The notes: generated by a model not told the origin, from the letters alone. Positions 34,447 through 44,083 are shown, counted from the first letter of the stretch. The stretch is 64,000 bases of DNA from Caenibius sp. WL (GCF_019803445.1 NZ_CP081844.1:3298501-3362500); one strand, 5' to 3'. A program made the numbers and translations.

Positions 34447-36177
34447 ATGTCCGCATTTTCGTTGACGCTGCGCACCGGGCATCGCCGGGCCGCGCGGAGA
34501 GGGGCTGCGGGGATCGCGCTGGCGGGCCTGCTGATGGCGACGACGGCCTTCGCGGCGGCGAAAGCGGATATGGTGTTCCTGCATGGTAATGTCGTGCCGA
34601 TGACGGCCCCCGATGCACGGGCCGAAGCCGTGGCGGTCAAGGATGGCAAGATCCTCGCCGTCGGCAGCGACAGCGAGATCGAGCGTATGCGGGGCCGCAC
34701 GACCAAGGTGGTCGATCTGCAAGGCAAGACGGTGCTGCCCGGCTTTATCGATGCGCACGGCCATATCACCGGCGTCGGCCAGCAGGCCGATCTCGCCGCG
34801 TTGCAGCCTCCGCCGGTGGGCCCGGTTTCGGATATCGCCAGCCTGCAAGCCGCCCTGCGGCAATATGCGCAAACCCATCCGGACGGATGGGTGATGGGCA
34901 CCGGCTATGACGATGCCGAACTGGTGGAGAAGCGCCATCCGACCCGGCAGGAACTGGATGCCGTTTCCGCCGACCGGCCGATCCTGATCGCCCATGTTTC
35001 AGGCCACCTCGCCGTGCTGAACACCAAAGCGCTGGAACTGGCGAAACTGCTGCATACCGATGCCGACCCGCCGGGCGGCGTCATCCGGCGCGAAGCGGAT
35101 GGCAAGACGGCATCGGGCGTGATCGAGGAAAGCGCCATCTTCGTGGCTTACGCCATCACCCCGCGGCCCACGCCGGAAAAGCAGGTTGAGCAGCTCAAGA
35201 AAGCGCAGGCAATCTATGCCAGCTACGGCCTGACCACGGCGCAGGATGGCGCCGCCCTGCCCGAGACATGGACTCTGCTGGAGACCGCGGCAAAGCAGGA
35301 CGCGCTGTTCATCGATATTCATGCCCTGCCCCTGATGCAGGCATGGCCGACCGGGCTGGAGCAGGTTCCCTTTTCACGGACATACACGCAGCACCTGCGC
35401 GCGGCGGGGGTGAAGATTCTTGCCGACGGATCGCCGCAAGGGCGCACCGCGTGGCTGACGCATCCCTACCATATCGTGCCCCATGGGCGGGAGAAGGACT
35501 ACAGCGGCTATCGCCAGATTCCCGATGACGTGCTGCAGGGGCTCCTGCGCAAGGCGGCGGATCACGATTGGCAGGTCTTCGTCCATGTCAATGGCGACGC
35601 GGCGATCCAGCAGTTGATCGACAGTGTGCAGGCGGTGGGGCAGACGCGCGGCAAACCGATGCAGCGGACCATCGCCATCCACGCGCAAACGGCGCGGGTG
35701 GACCAGTTGCAAGCGATGAAAACGCTGGATATCGAGCCTTCGTTCTTCGCCGCGCATACGTTCTACTGGGGCGACTGGCACCGCGAGGTGACACTGGGCC
35801 TGCCGCGTGCGGAACATATCTCGCCGCAGCGCGACGCGTTCGATCTGGGCTTGCACCCGAGCATTCACAACGATGCCCCGGTGGTGCCGCCCGATGTCAT
35901 GCGCATGATCTGGTCGGCCACCACGCGCCGCACACGCTCGAACGACATTCTCGGTCCGGAAGAGCGGGTCACGCCCTATGAGGCCCTGCTCGAAGTGACG
36001 CGCAACGCCGCCTACCAGTTGCACGAGGACAATGTGAAAGGGACGTTGGAACCCGGCAAGCTGGCCGATCTCGTCATTCTCGACCGCGATCCCACGGCCA
36101 CATCGCCGGAACGGCTGCTGGATATCAAGGTTTCGGGAACCGTAAAGGAAGGGCGCTATATCTACGGCGCCCCCTGA
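34447..36177 (+). CDS. Exported amidohydrolase, YtcJ-like
   Basis: 576 residues with a basic, Tat- or Sec-like signal ('GIALAGLLMATTAFAAAKA', cut near residue 38). 'VFLHGNVVPMT', 'LPGFIDAHGHITGVG' (metal-binding HxH, about residues 98-112), 'GTGYDDAEL', 'QVFVHVNGDAAIQQLIDSV' and the C-terminal 'KLADLVILDRDPTA' are hallmarks of the amidohydrolase_3 family that includes YtcJ. Substrates of this family are mostly unknown hydrophobic amides. It lies 183 nt after the ATP-grasp gene in the same direction; a functional link is possible but not shown. Confidence 0.87.
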   Translation: MSAFSLTLRTGHRRAARRGAAGIALAGLLMATTAFAAAKADMVFLHGNVVPMTAPDARAEAVAVKDGKILAVGSDSEIERMRGRTTKVVDLQGKTVLPGFIDAHGHITGVGQQADLAALQPPPVGPVSDIASLQAALRQYAQTHPDGWVMGTGYDDAELVEKRHPTRQELDAVSADRPILIAHVSGHLAVLNTKALELAKLLHTDADPPGGVIRREADGKTASGVIEESAIFVAYAITPRPTPEKQVEQLKKAQAIYASYGLTTAQDGAALPETWTLLETAAKQDALFIDIHALPLMQAWPTGLEQVPFSRTYTQHLRAAGVKILADGSPQGRTAWLTHPYHIVPHGREKDYSGYRQIPDDVLQGLLRKAADHDWQVFVHVNGDAAIQQLIDSVQAVGQTRGKPMQRTIAIHAQTARVDQLQAMKTLDIEPSFFAAHTFYWGDWHREVTLGLPRAEHISPQRDAFDLGLHPSIHNDAPVVPPDVMRMIWSATTRRTRSNDILGPEERVTPYEALLEVTRNAAYQLHEDNVKGTLEPGKLADLVILDRDPTATSPERLLDIKVSGTVKEGRYIYGAP

Positions 36178-36190
36178 TGGCGCCCGCCTG

Positions 36191-36430
36191 TTACCGGCCC
36201 ATCGAAAACATCACGATCGCGACGATGGCAAAAGCGATGACCGCCACCGCCCGCGCCACCCACGGCGCGATCAGCCAGCCGCCGATGGCGCCAACCGCCT
36301 TGCTGCCCGCATCGCTTTCCGCAAAGCGGGCCAGGCCGGATTTTTCCGCGATCGGATAGCCGCATTGCGGGCATGCGGCGGCCCTGGTCGAAACCTGATG
36401 TTTGCATTCGGGGCAAGGGATGAGCGCCAT
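36191..36430 (-). CDS. Small zinc-ribbon membrane protein
   Basis: 79 residues. 'ALIPCPECKHQVSTRAAACPQCGYPI' in outline gives two CPxC knuckles (Cys at about 5, 8, 19 and 22) of a rubredoxin-like zinc ribbon, followed by a linker and one C-terminal membrane segment 'VARAVAVIAFAIVAIVMF'. The start at 36430 fits the ribbon-first layout and a GAGAG ribosome site. Role unknown. It converges on the YtcJ-like gene with 13 nt between stops. Confidence 0.8.
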   Translation of the reverse strand: MALIPCPECKHQVSTRAAACPQCGYPIAEKSGLARFAESDAGSKAVGAIGGWLIAPWVARAVAVIAFAIVAIVMFSMGR

Positions 36431-36458
36431 GGTCTGTCTCTCTGCTTGAAGTCTGTTG

Positions 36459-37172
36459 CTAGGCCGGGGGCGGAAGGAGGCTGATTTCCACTCTGCGGTT
36501 GCGTTGCCGCGCTTGCGGATCGTCACTGCCATCGGGGTGGGCATTGGCGGCCACCGGCTGCCGTTCGCCCATGCCTTTCACCGTCGCATCGCGCCCAGTC
36601 TTTTCTTTCAGCCATGCGGCCACGGTCTCAGCGCGGCGGAGCGAAAGCCGGTCGTTGTAGGGATCGTCCCCCTTGGCATCGGTGTGGCCGACGACACCGA
36701 GCGGCGCGCGTTCGTATGCGCTGATCAGCCGTGCGGCCTTTTCCAGCGCCTGGGCCGCATCGGGGCGCAAATCCGCCTTGTCGAAATCGAACAGGATATC
36801 GGCGGGCAAATCGAACTGGATCGAGCGATCCGGCATCTCCCGCGCTTTCAGCTCGGAAAGCAGGGTTTCGGTTTCCGCCAGCCTGTCCGGGGCGACCTCA
36901 GCCGCGCGGAAGACGGAATCCTCCCCGGCCGGGCGGAAGCTGCTTTCCCATGCGCGGTTCGCCCCATCGCCGTTCTGCTCCAGAAGAACCATGCGCGATT
37001 GCGGCGCATCGTCGCGCACCGTCATCCGGCTTTCCATATCCTTCAGACTGCGCGGTTCCGGCCGCCATTCGCAGCCGGACAGCAAGGCCGCACCCGCCAG
37101 CATCAGCACCGCCACACGGCAAGCAACCGGGAATACGGCTGAGCCAACGCCCGAAACGCCCTGCCATCTCAT
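36459..37172 (-). CDS. OmpA-family peptidoglycan-associated lipoprotein
   Basis: 237 residues. Lipobox 'LLSGC' (Cys near residue 34). A helical spacer follows, then a C-terminal OmpA-like domain 'ADILFDFDKADLRPDAAQALEKAARLI' in outline, 'GHTDAKGDDPYNDRLSLRRAETVAAWL' and 'RQRNRRVEISLLP', with the peptidoglycan-binding Asp and Arg of the NxxLSxxRA region conserved. It would tie the outer membrane to peptidoglycan. AAGGGGG lies 6 nt before the ATG at 37172; an overlapping ATG at 37178 is in frame. Confidence 0.87.
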   Translation of the reverse strand: MRWQGVSGVGSAVFPVACRVAVLMLAGAALLSGCEWRPEPRSLKDMESRMTVRDDAPQSRMVLLEQNGDGANRAWESSFRPAGEDSVFRAAEVAPDRLAETETLLSELKAREMPDRSIQFDLPADILFDFDKADLRPDAAQALEKAARLISAYERAPLGVVGHTDAKGDDPYNDRLSLRRAETVAAWLKEKTGRDATVKGMGERQPVAANAHPDGSDDPQARQRNRRVEISLLPPPA

Positions 37173-37381
37173 GCCCATCCCCCTTGCTGCGTTGTATCCC
37201 GCGCAAGGTAACCGCAGCTTTTTGAAAGAAGAAATCGCCTCACCGCACACAGGAACCGGGCAATCCTGATATCGAAGGTTGCGAAGGGGTGGGCCGAGCG
37301 GCGTGCTTCGCAATTGCCACTGCCCCCGTTCGGCGGCACAAACAGGGCAGTGGCAATATACGGCAACATCAGGAACCGAAG

Positions 37382-37792
37382 ATGGCACTGGCCCGGACTG
37401 TTATAGCGTGCACCATCCTGCTTACCGCCACCGCCGCAGAGGCGGCCAAACCCGACAGGTCCTATGGCATCTGGCAGAACCCCGGCGGCAGCGTCCAGGT
37501 CCGCGCGGAACCGTGCGGACAGGCGATGTGCGGGGTGGTCGTCTGGGCCAGTGACAAGGCGATTGCCGATGCCCGGAAAGGCAGCGATCAACCGCTGGTC
37601 GGCTTGACGCTGTTTCGCGATTTCAGGAAAGTGAGAGACGGGGTCTGGCGCGGGCGGGTCTATGTCCCCGATATCGGCAAGACTTTCTCGGGCACGATCA
37701 CCGTGCGCGGCAAGGACCGGCTGGAAGGCAAGGGCTGCCTGGTCGGCGGCATCGGCTGCCGTTCGCAGATGTGGACCCGCCTACCGGGCTGA
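37382..37792 (+). CDS. DUF2147 exported protein
   Basis: 136 residues with signal peptide 'VIACTILLTATAAEA' (cut near residue 21). The mature protein begins 'DRSYGIWQNPGGSVQVRAEPCG' in outline and continues 'VYVPDIGKTFSGTITV' and 'RLEGKGCLVGGIGCRSQMWTRL', the pattern of DUF2147 proteins with paired Cys residues. Family function is unknown; periplasmic lipocalin-like folds have been proposed for it. AGGAA precedes the ATG at 37382. Confidence 0.85.
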   Translation: MALARTVIACTILLTATAAEAAKPDRSYGIWQNPGGSVQVRAEPCGQAMCGVVVWASDKAIADARKGSDQPLVGLTLFRDFRKVRDGVWRGRVYVPDIGKTFSGTITVRGKDRLEGKGCLVGGIGCRSQMWTRLPG

Positions 37793-37909
37793 GCCGCCCG
37801 CTGTCCAAGAACTCTTGCGATCCGGCGCAATTGCTGTGAAAAGCCCGGCCTTCATTCTCGCAGCATAAATAGAATCCTCGGAAGCTGCGCCGGATCGGGA
37901 AGGTGTCCA

Positions 37910-39145
37910 TTGGCCGTTCAATATCCCCGCTTTCTGGGGCCTCGCATGGTGTTGCAGGCCTTCCTGATCTTCAATCTCGCCATCGGCCTCACTTACGGCG
38001 CTTTCGGTGTCCTGGTCACTCCGATGGAAGCACGGATGAACACCGAACGGTCGGTGGTGGCGCTGGGCATTTCCCTGATCATTCTTGCCAACGGCCTGCT
38101 TTCCCCCGCGCTCGGCTGGCTGATAGAGCGCTTTTCCATCCGCAAGCTCATGCTGTTCGGGGCCGTGCAGGCCGCGCTCGGCTATGCCGGGCTCGCCTTC
38201 GCCGGAAGCGCGCTCGAAATGCTCGTCTGCTATGGGCTGTTCATCGGCCCCGGCATCACTCTGATGGGCCCGATTCCGTGCTATACGCTGGTTTCCAACT
38301 GGTACAGGGAAGGTCAGGGCCGCGCGCTCGGGCTGGTCAACATGCCGATCCTGGCGATGGCGGTGCCGCTCGCCGTGGTCCAGCTCCTGCCGCTGCTCGG
38401 CTTCCGCGATCTCTGCCTTCTGCTGGGCCTTTGCTATCTGGCCGCGATCCCGATCATCTGGACCGTGATCGATCAGCCCGCGCAGGTCGGGCAGATGGCA
38501 CGCGGCCAGACCGCAGCGGATGAAACGGGCAAAGTGCAGGCGGAACAGGCAGAAACCTCCGCCTGGGCCCTGCTCAGGACACCCGCTTTTCTGCTGCTCG
38601 TCGCCGGTTCCGGCCTGCTGGTGGGTGCCGGGGTGGGCAAGACGGCCCATATGGTGCCGCTGTTGACGGAAGCCGGATGGGACTATGGCCGGGCTGCCTT
38701 GCTCCTGTCGATCTCCGCCGGAACGGGGATTATCGGCTCGGTCGCTTTCGGCTGGCTGGCGGACCGGCTGAATGCCAGTGTCGCGCTGACCGCCAACGCC
38801 CTGCTGCAGGCGGTGGTGTGGATCATTCTCATCATCCCGGTCAGCTATCCGCTTCTGATCCTCGATGCGGTGCTGATCGGCGCTTGCGGCGGCGGCTTCA
38901 TCAGCGCCAAGGGCGTGCTGGTCTCCCGCATCTACGGCGCCCAGCGCTTTGCCACCGTGATGGGCATTTCCGGGTTCGCCACGTTGCCGTTCCTGTTCGG
39001 CATGGCCCCGCTGGCCGGGCTGCTGCGGGAAGCGATGGGCGATTACGATCTGGCGGTACAGGTCTATATCGGCGGGTTCGTGCTGGCGGCGATCTGCTTC
39101 GCCCTGCTCGCCCGCGTGGAACGCCGCGCGGTCAGCGGCGCCTGA
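37910..39145 (+). CDS. MFS transporter, oxalate/formate-antiporter-like branch
   Basis: 411 residues, about 12 membrane helices, TTG start at 37910 with GGGAAGG upstream. Helix 1-2 reads 'FNLAIGLTYGAFGVLVTPME', helix 5 contains 'GPGITLMGPIPCYTLVSNWYRE', and the loop 'FGWLADRLNASVALT' marks the second half. These features fit the OFA/monocarboxylate-like MFS group often found near aromatic or carboxylate catabolic genes. Substrate unresolved; no catabolic genes adjoin it here except the TonB receptor on the other strand. Confidence 0.87.
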   Translation: MAVQYPRFLGPRMVLQAFLIFNLAIGLTYGAFGVLVTPMEARMNTERSVVALGISLIILANGLLSPALGWLIERFSIRKLMLFGAVQAALGYAGLAFAGSALEMLVCYGLFIGPGITLMGPIPCYTLVSNWYREGQGRALGLVNMPILAMAVPLAVVQLLPLLGFRDLCLLLGLCYLAAIPIIWTVIDQPAQVGQMARGQTAADETGKVQAEQAETSAWALLRTPAFLLLVAGSGLLVGAGVGKTAHMVPLLTEAGWDYGRAALLLSISAGTGIIGSVAFGWLADRLNASVALTANALLQAVVWIILIIPVSYPLLILDAVLIGACGGGFISAKGVLVSRIYGAQRFATVMGISGFATLPFLFGMAPLAGLLREAMGDYDLAVQVYIGGFVLAAICFALLARVERRAVSGA

Positions 39146-39179
39146 CCGCGCAAGGCCGCAGCGGTGTTATAACAAGAAA

Positions 39180-39212
39180 CCCCGCCATACGCCGGTCCGG
39201 CGCATGGCGGGG
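39180..39212. terminator. Shared terminator between MFS and TonB receptor genes
   Basis: CCCCGCCAT (39180-39188) pairs with ATGGCGGGG (39204-39212), continued by CGCCGG/CCGGCG. On the minus strand it is followed by GTTTCTTGTT, so it best serves the receptor gene, 108 nt past its stop. Confidence 0.75.
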
Positions 39213-39319
39213 CGAAATTCAGGCCGGTCGATCCACGGAATATGTGCCGCGAAGCTGCCCGCCCATTGGATGGCCGGCATGGGGATAACGGCTGCGCCCC
39301 TCCCCATGCCGGCAACCGA

Positions 39320-41758
39320 TCAGAACTTGCCGATCAGGCTAACCCCATAGGTGCGCGGTTCGCCGAATTCGGCCACCGTCTGCGCCCTCAACGAAGCGAA
39401 GCTGCCCAAGGCGACCGTGCGATAATCTTCGTTGAAGATGTTCTTGCCCCACAGTTTGAATTCGACGCTGCCATCGCCACCCACGTTCCTGCGGATGAGC
39501 GAAATGCTGGCATCGACCAGATTGCGCGCATCGAGCATGCGATCATCGGTGAGATTGGTCGAAGTGTGCATCTTGCCCTGATAGGAATAGCCGATGTGGG
39601 TGGAGATACCCCAATCATCGGTAATTTCCCGATCATAGTCGACTGACAGCGTGCCTGAGAATTTCGGCGCGTAGGAGAACGGCTTGATGAACTTTTCCGT
39701 CACGGTTTCGCCGGTATCGCGCAGCACGTTGAGCGAACTCTGCCCGAACTTGGTGTGCAACAGACCCATGCTTCCGTTCAGGCGCAGCCCTTCCGTCACC
39801 GCCACTGTCACGTCCGCTTCGATGCCGTAGATCTTGCTGTTGTCGATCCCGACGAAGTCGCGGTCACCCGGCGTCGAACCGGTCTGCACGCTGGCCTGAT
39901 AGTTGTCGATCTTCACATAGAAGGCCGCCATGTTGAAGCGCACGCGGCGATCGAAGAAATCGCCCTTGATGCCCGCTTCATAGGACATCAGCTTTTCAGG
40001 CTCGAACCCTTCGGTGAAATTGGTCGGGTTGGCCGAACGTTGCGACGAGCCGCCGCTCTTATAACCAGTGGCCGCCTTGGCATAGATGCGCACATCGGGG
40101 TTCACATCGTAGCCGATCGTCAACGCCGGGCTGAAATTGTGGAATTTCTTCTTGTAGCGCGCGCCCTGCACCGCCCCACCGGGCGTACAGGTCTGCCCCA
40201 GCGCCGCGAAAGTGCTGGCAAGATACGCGCAATTGTCCGCCGTGAAGCCGCCCAGTGCCGCGAAGGAGAGGGAATTCTCGTTCACACGGTTCGCTTCCCG
40301 CTTGTCGCTGGAATAGCGCGCACCCAGCGTGATGTGCAGCCGCCCGTCATCGCCGCCCGGCGTGTAAGTCAGCTCGGTGAAAGCCGCCAGAGACTGGTTG
40401 TCGACTTCGGCGAACGCTTGCGCACGCGGGCCGGTGATTGCTTCGCCCGGCGCATCCTGACGGCCGTGGTCATCGTAGAAATAGACCCCGGCGACATAAT
40501 TCAGATTGCCGCCGCCGATATCGGCATCGCCAAGAATCTGCAGTTCCTGTGAGAAATTGCGATACTTGGTATGCGCATTCGTCGCGCTGACCGCCCACGG
40601 CCCGTTCCTATTTAGAACGGTTCCGGCGGGGAGGCCCGGCGCACCCGGTGGCAGAAGGATCGTATCGAACTGTCCGGTCTGCGTCGGCAGGCTGGTGGTG
40701 TACGACCGGCTGTCGACCTTGCGATAGCCGGTGATCGAACGGACGGTGACACGATCCGCCGCCTGCCATTCGGCAGTGAAGGTGTGACCATAGACCTCGG
40801 ACCGCGACGGCAGGTATTCCCTCAGCGCCTCGGCGCTCTTCGGGCGCTTGGAACTGAACGGGAAAGGATCCGAATATTTCACGATCAACGTGGGCAGCGC
40901 CATCCCGATCCCCGGAATGGACACCGGACCGGAAACCGGAGTGCTGAAGTTGCCGCCCCCGGCGATAGGCACCGAAAGGTTGCCGGTATCCTTCACCAGC
41001 GAATAATCGAACGCATAGTCGAACGTCAGGTCCGAACTGGGTTGCAGGCGGAAGGCCGCACGCATCGCCTTGCGGTTCTGCTCCGCCCAATCCTTGCCGA
41101 GGCCGGTGTTCTTGTACAGCCCGTCACGCTTGGTGATCAGCCCGGACAGACGGAACGCAGCGACATCCTTGGCAATCGGCACATTGATCGACGCCTTGGC
41201 GTTGCGATAATCGTAATTGCCGTAGCTCAGTTCCACCTTGCCGCCGAAATTGTCGGTGTTGGGCTTGAGCGTGATAAGGTTGATCGCACCGCCGGTGGCA
41301 TTGCGCCCGTAAAGCGTCCCTTGCGGCCCGCGCAGCACCTCAATCCGTTCGAGATCGACCGCATCGAAGCCCGCGCCGAAGGAAGAACCGACATAGACGC
41401 CATCGATATAGAGCGCGACCGAGGGGTCCTGCGTCACCGATACGTCGTTCTGGCCGATCCCGCGAATGAACAGGCGGACCGTATCCGCGGTGCCGTTGAA
41501 ATTGTTGACGAACAGATTGGGCACATTGCTCGCCAGATCCTCGATCTTGGCGATGCCCAGTTTGGCCAGCTTCTCTTCACCGAAACTGGCGATCGAAATC
41601 GGCACGTCTTTCAGCGACTGTTCGCGCCGTTGCGCGGTGACGATGATTTCTTCAAGCCGGGTGCCTTGCCCGCCCTGTTGCGCCTCTTGCGCAAAGGCTG
41701 GTTCGGCCAGCGTCGCGGCAGCGACAACCGACGACATCAGGACTGTCCGTAATTTCAT
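39320..41758 (-). CDS. TonB-dependent outer-membrane receptor
   Basis: 812 residues. Signal peptide ends at 'EPAFAQ' (about 24), TonB-box-like 'EEIIVTAQRRE', plug domain with 'LFIRGIGQNDVSVTQDPSVALYIDGV' in outline and 'EVLRGPQGTLYGRNATGGAINL', and a 22-strand barrel ending in 'RTYGVSLIGKF' (terminal Phe). Good ribosome site GAGGGGAGAGGGCAA. Like the other two receptors it belongs to the expanded sphingomonad group with unassigned ligands. The convergent MFS gene suggests uptake of a small carboxylate or aromatic, as inference. Confidence 0.93.
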   Translation of the reverse strand: MKLRTVLMSSVVAAATLAEPAFAQEAQQGGQGTRLEEIIVTAQRREQSLKDVPISIASFGEEKLAKLGIAKIEDLASNVPNLFVNNFNGTADTVRLFIRGIGQNDVSVTQDPSVALYIDGVYVGSSFGAGFDAVDLERIEVLRGPQGTLYGRNATGGAINLITLKPNTDNFGGKVELSYGNYDYRNAKASINVPIAKDVAAFRLSGLITKRDGLYKNTGLGKDWAEQNRKAMRAAFRLQPSSDLTFDYAFDYSLVKDTGNLSVPIAGGGNFSTPVSGPVSIPGIGMALPTLIVKYSDPFPFSSKRPKSAEALREYLPSRSEVYGHTFTAEWQAADRVTVRSITGYRKVDSRSYTTSLPTQTGQFDTILLPPGAPGLPAGTVLNRNGPWAVSATNAHTKYRNFSQELQILGDADIGGGNLNYVAGVYFYDDHGRQDAPGEAITGPRAQAFAEVDNQSLAAFTELTYTPGGDDGRLHITLGARYSSDKREANRVNENSLSFAALGGFTADNCAYLASTFAALGQTCTPGGAVQGARYKKKFHNFSPALTIGYDVNPDVRIYAKAATGYKSGGSSQRSANPTNFTEGFEPEKLMSYEAGIKGDFFDRRVRFNMAAFYVKIDNYQASVQTGSTPGDRDFVGIDNSKIYGIEADVTVAVTEGLRLNGSMGLLHTKFGQSSLNVLRDTGETVTEKFIKPFSYAPKFSGTLSVDYDREITDDWGISTHIGYSYQGKMHTSTNLTDDRMLDARNLVDASISLIRRNVGGDGSVEFKLWGKNIFNEDYRTVALGSFASLRAQTVAEFGEPRTYGVSLIGKF

Positions 41759-42058
41759 TTGCCCTCTCCCCTCATTATCATCGCAGGCAATGCCTGCGTG
41801 CTTCCACGTGCTCTCTTAAGTGAGCTTCGTGGTCCGCCAGATATCCCAAATATGTGACACAGTGTAAAGGTTATACAGGTTGTACAGGCGCCAAGATCCG
41901 CGCCTGGGAAACAATGTTTCCTTACAAGGAAATAAGCAGATTCTTCGGGAAGGATTCGGAGAACCAATTGAATTTATGGACTTAAGTACATCTTCTCTAC
42001 TTCCGGATTTTCGTGCGACTCGCTTGCGGGCCGGTGCAAATCCACGCGGCCGATCGCA
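41759..42058. other. Receptor promoter region, no gene
   Basis: 300 nt between two minus-strand genes, much AT-richer than the surroundings. On the minus strand CTGTACAAC and CTGTATAAC lie side by side near 41870-41885, a direct repeat that may be a regulator site or contain a -10 element. I found no open frame with coding character. Confidence 0.5.
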
Positions 42059-42508
42059 TCAACGCACGACCAGAACCGGGATGGAACTGCGCGCCAGCAC
42101 GGCGGACGTCTGGCTGCCCAGCAGGACACGCCCCAGCCCGGTGCGCCCGTGCGATGCCATCACGATAAGCTGGCAATCTTCGGCTTGCGCCGCCCCGATA
42201 ATCGCATCGGCGGGGCACGCATCGCGCACATGGAGCGTTCTGGCCGCGACACCTGCCCGCCTTGCCGTGGCCTGTGCGGAAGCCAATGTTTCGCCGGCGA
42301 TTTCGTCCTGGCTCAGGCTGTCTTCATAACCAGGCCGTTCGCCCGATGCCGGGTCCCATTTCAGCGTCCCGCGATGATGGCCAAGCCGCTCGGTGACAGT
42401 GAGGATCGTGACTTTGGCCCGCAGGCTTTTCGCCAGATCGAGGCCGCATTCGACCCCCTTTTGCGCCACGTCCGAACCATCGGTCGAAATCAGAATATGC
42501 TCGTACAT
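42059..42508 (-). CDS. Universal stress protein (UspA family)
   Basis: 149 residues. 'YEHILISTDGSDVAQKGVECGLDLAK' in outline at the N-terminus and the C-terminal nucleotide-binding loop 'MASHGRTGLGRVLLGSQTSAVLARSSIPVLVVR' (given in outline; GRTGLGRVLLGS is the ATP loop) show an ATP-binding type Usp. The start at 42508 follows GGAGCAAGGG. An FNR/FixK-like box lies 78-91 nt upstream, pointing to induction at low oxygen. Confidence 0.92.
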   Translation of the reverse strand: MYEHILISTDGSDVAQKGVECGLDLAKSLRAKVTILTVTERLGHHRGTLKWDPASGERPGYEDSLSQDEIAGETLASAQATARRAGVAARTLHVRDACPADAIIGAAQAEDCQLIVMASHGRTGLGRVLLGSQTSAVLARSSIPVLVVR

Positions 42509-42585
42509 CCCTTGCTCCACAGCCAACGGGGGGCTTTCGCCCGGCGATCGTGCGACTGTCCTACAGCGGGGGACGGCAGGATTGA

Positions 42586-42599
42586 CTGATCCAGATCAA
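42586..42599 (-). promoter_or_regulatory. FNR/FixK-like box upstream of the universal stress gene
   Basis: On the minus strand TTGAT-CTGG-ATCAG, 9 of 10 conserved positions of TTGAT-N4-ATCAA. Its placement 78-91 nt from the start codon is suitable for activation. A divergent small gene begins at 42701, about 100 nt away. Confidence 0.6.
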
Positions 42600-42700
42600 G
42601 AACATGGAAGCATGGATCATCATGCTCGACAATTGTATCGCGGCGGCATAGGGGCCTTGGCGATTCCTTAAATCGCTTCTTTTCAAAGGTCCGTTGCAAC

Positions 42701-42979
42701 ATGCACAGCATCAAATTTCTCATCATCGCAGCATCCCTGGCCACTGTGCCCGCCATGGCGCAGGAAGCCAGCGCACCTGCTGCTGCTTCTAACGTGAAGC
42801 AGGGCGTCATGGTCTATTCTGCTGACGGCCGCCGGATCGGGCGTGTGGATCGCGTGCGCGATGGCGCTGTAAGCATCATCTTCGATGGCCGCATCGTCAG
42901 GATTCCGGTCTCGACGCTGAGCGACGCGGAGAAGGGCGTTACCACGTCGCTGACGCGCAAAGACGTCACCAAGCTCTGA
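42701..42979 (+). CDS. Small exported PRC-like protein of unknown function
   Basis: 92 residues with signal peptide 'FLIIAASLATVPAMAQ' (cut near residue 21). The mature part 'GVMVYSADGRRIGRVDRVRDGAVSIIF' in outline, then 'GRIVRIPVSTLSDAEKGVTTSLTRKDVTKL', resembles a PRC-barrel-like beta unit ('DGRRIGRVDRV'). Function unknown. A terminator follows 20 nt after the stop. Confidence 0.75.
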   Translation: MHSIKFLIIAASLATVPAMAQEASAPAAASNVKQGVMVYSADGRRIGRVDRVRDGAVSIIFDGRIVRIPVSTLSDAEKGVTTSLTRKDVTKL

Positions 42980-42998
42980 TCGCAAACCAAGCGATAGC

Positions 42999-43037
42999 GA
43001 AACCCCTCTGGAGGCATGGAGCTTCCGGAGGGGTTTC
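42999..43037 (+). terminator. Terminator after the small exported protein
   Basis: GAAACCCCTC (42999-43008) pairs perfectly with GAGGGGTTTC (43028-43037), with an additional inner CTGGAG/CTTCCGG pairing, then TTG. Confidence 0.75.
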
Positions 43038-43271
43038 TTGTATCAGCTATTGGGGGCGCATGACGGGCGGCCCAACAGCCCACACTTCCCCACCACCACC
43101 TGGCGGATGATGGCCGCGCGACGCTGGCCGGGAACGGATTGCAGAGCAGGAGGTTCAGACACGGGCAACAGGAAGAACGCGGCTGGAGAACCCGATAGAT
43201 TGGCCTGAAACCCCATCCATCTCCTCGTCGCCTCTCGGCCTGCAAGCCTCCACACTTTCAAGAAGGATGCC

Positions 43272-43958
43272 ATGGAAGGCCTGGACCAAACGCTCATCTG
43301 GCCGATTGTCGGGGCAATGATAGCAGGCGCTGTCATCGGTGCAGAGCGCGAATATCGCGCAAGCCCTGCGGGACTGCGCACGCATGTCCTGGTCAGTCTG
43401 GCCTGCTGCCTGCTGATGGTGTCGGCGGTGCACCAAATGGCCTGGCTGAGCGACACGCCGATAGACGTTATTCGCATCGATCCGGTGCGTATGGCGCATG
43501 GCATTCTCACCGGCATCGGCTTCCTGTGCGGCGGCGTCATTTTTCGTGAGGGCTTCACGGTCCATGGTCTCACGACTGCCGCCTCCCTCTGGGCCACTGC
43601 AACGCTCGGAACGCTTTTCGGGATTGGCTTCTATCAACTGGCGATCGCCGGAACCGTGGCCACCGTGCTGGTCCTGGGCGCGGCGACGCTAACGGAAAAC
43701 CGCTCTCTTAAACGCCGCATTGCGCACATATCGGTGGCGTTCGAGGCCACGGCAGAATGCAGCATCGCCGAGTTTCGCCAGATTCTGGCGGATCATGGAT
43801 TGAAAGTCGGCGTCACCAGGCAGGATTTCACCGGGCATTCGTTTGAATATACCGCCGTTGCCAGCGGTTACACCGAAGAGGCGATGGACGAATTGGTCGC
43901 CGCCTTGCGCAAGGATGAGCGTATTCGCAGCTTCACCATCAAGCCGCAAACCAACTGA
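43272..43958 (+). CDS. MgtC/SapB-family membrane protein
   Basis: 228 residues: five predicted membrane segments in the first 145 residues with the MgtC signatures 'GAVIGAEREYRASPAGLRTHVLVSLA' in outline (residues about 18-45) and 'GILTGIGFLCGGVIFREG' (about 76-93), then a C-terminal soluble ACT-like domain. MgtC proteins affect magnesium limitation responses and acid or intracellular survival in other bacteria. AAGGA precedes the ATG. Confidence 0.9.
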   Translation: MEGLDQTLIWPIVGAMIAGAVIGAEREYRASPAGLRTHVLVSLACCLLMVSAVHQMAWLSDTPIDVIRIDPVRMAHGILTGIGFLCGGVIFREGFTVHGLTTAASLWATATLGTLFGIGFYQLAIAGTVATVLVLGAATLTENRSLKRRIAHISVAFEATAECSIAEFRQILADHGLKVGVTRQDFTGHSFEYTAVASGYTEEAMDELVAALRKDERIRSFTIKPQTN

Positions 43959-44083
43959 TCCGATGGGTCGGTCCGCACGATTTGCAGCCGCGATCAGGGC
44001 TTGGCGTCGCTCGTCGATAGCGCAGCGGGAAACGGCGCATGGCCACGCCTTCGTCCATGCAGAACGCGGGTGCAGCGGCAGAG

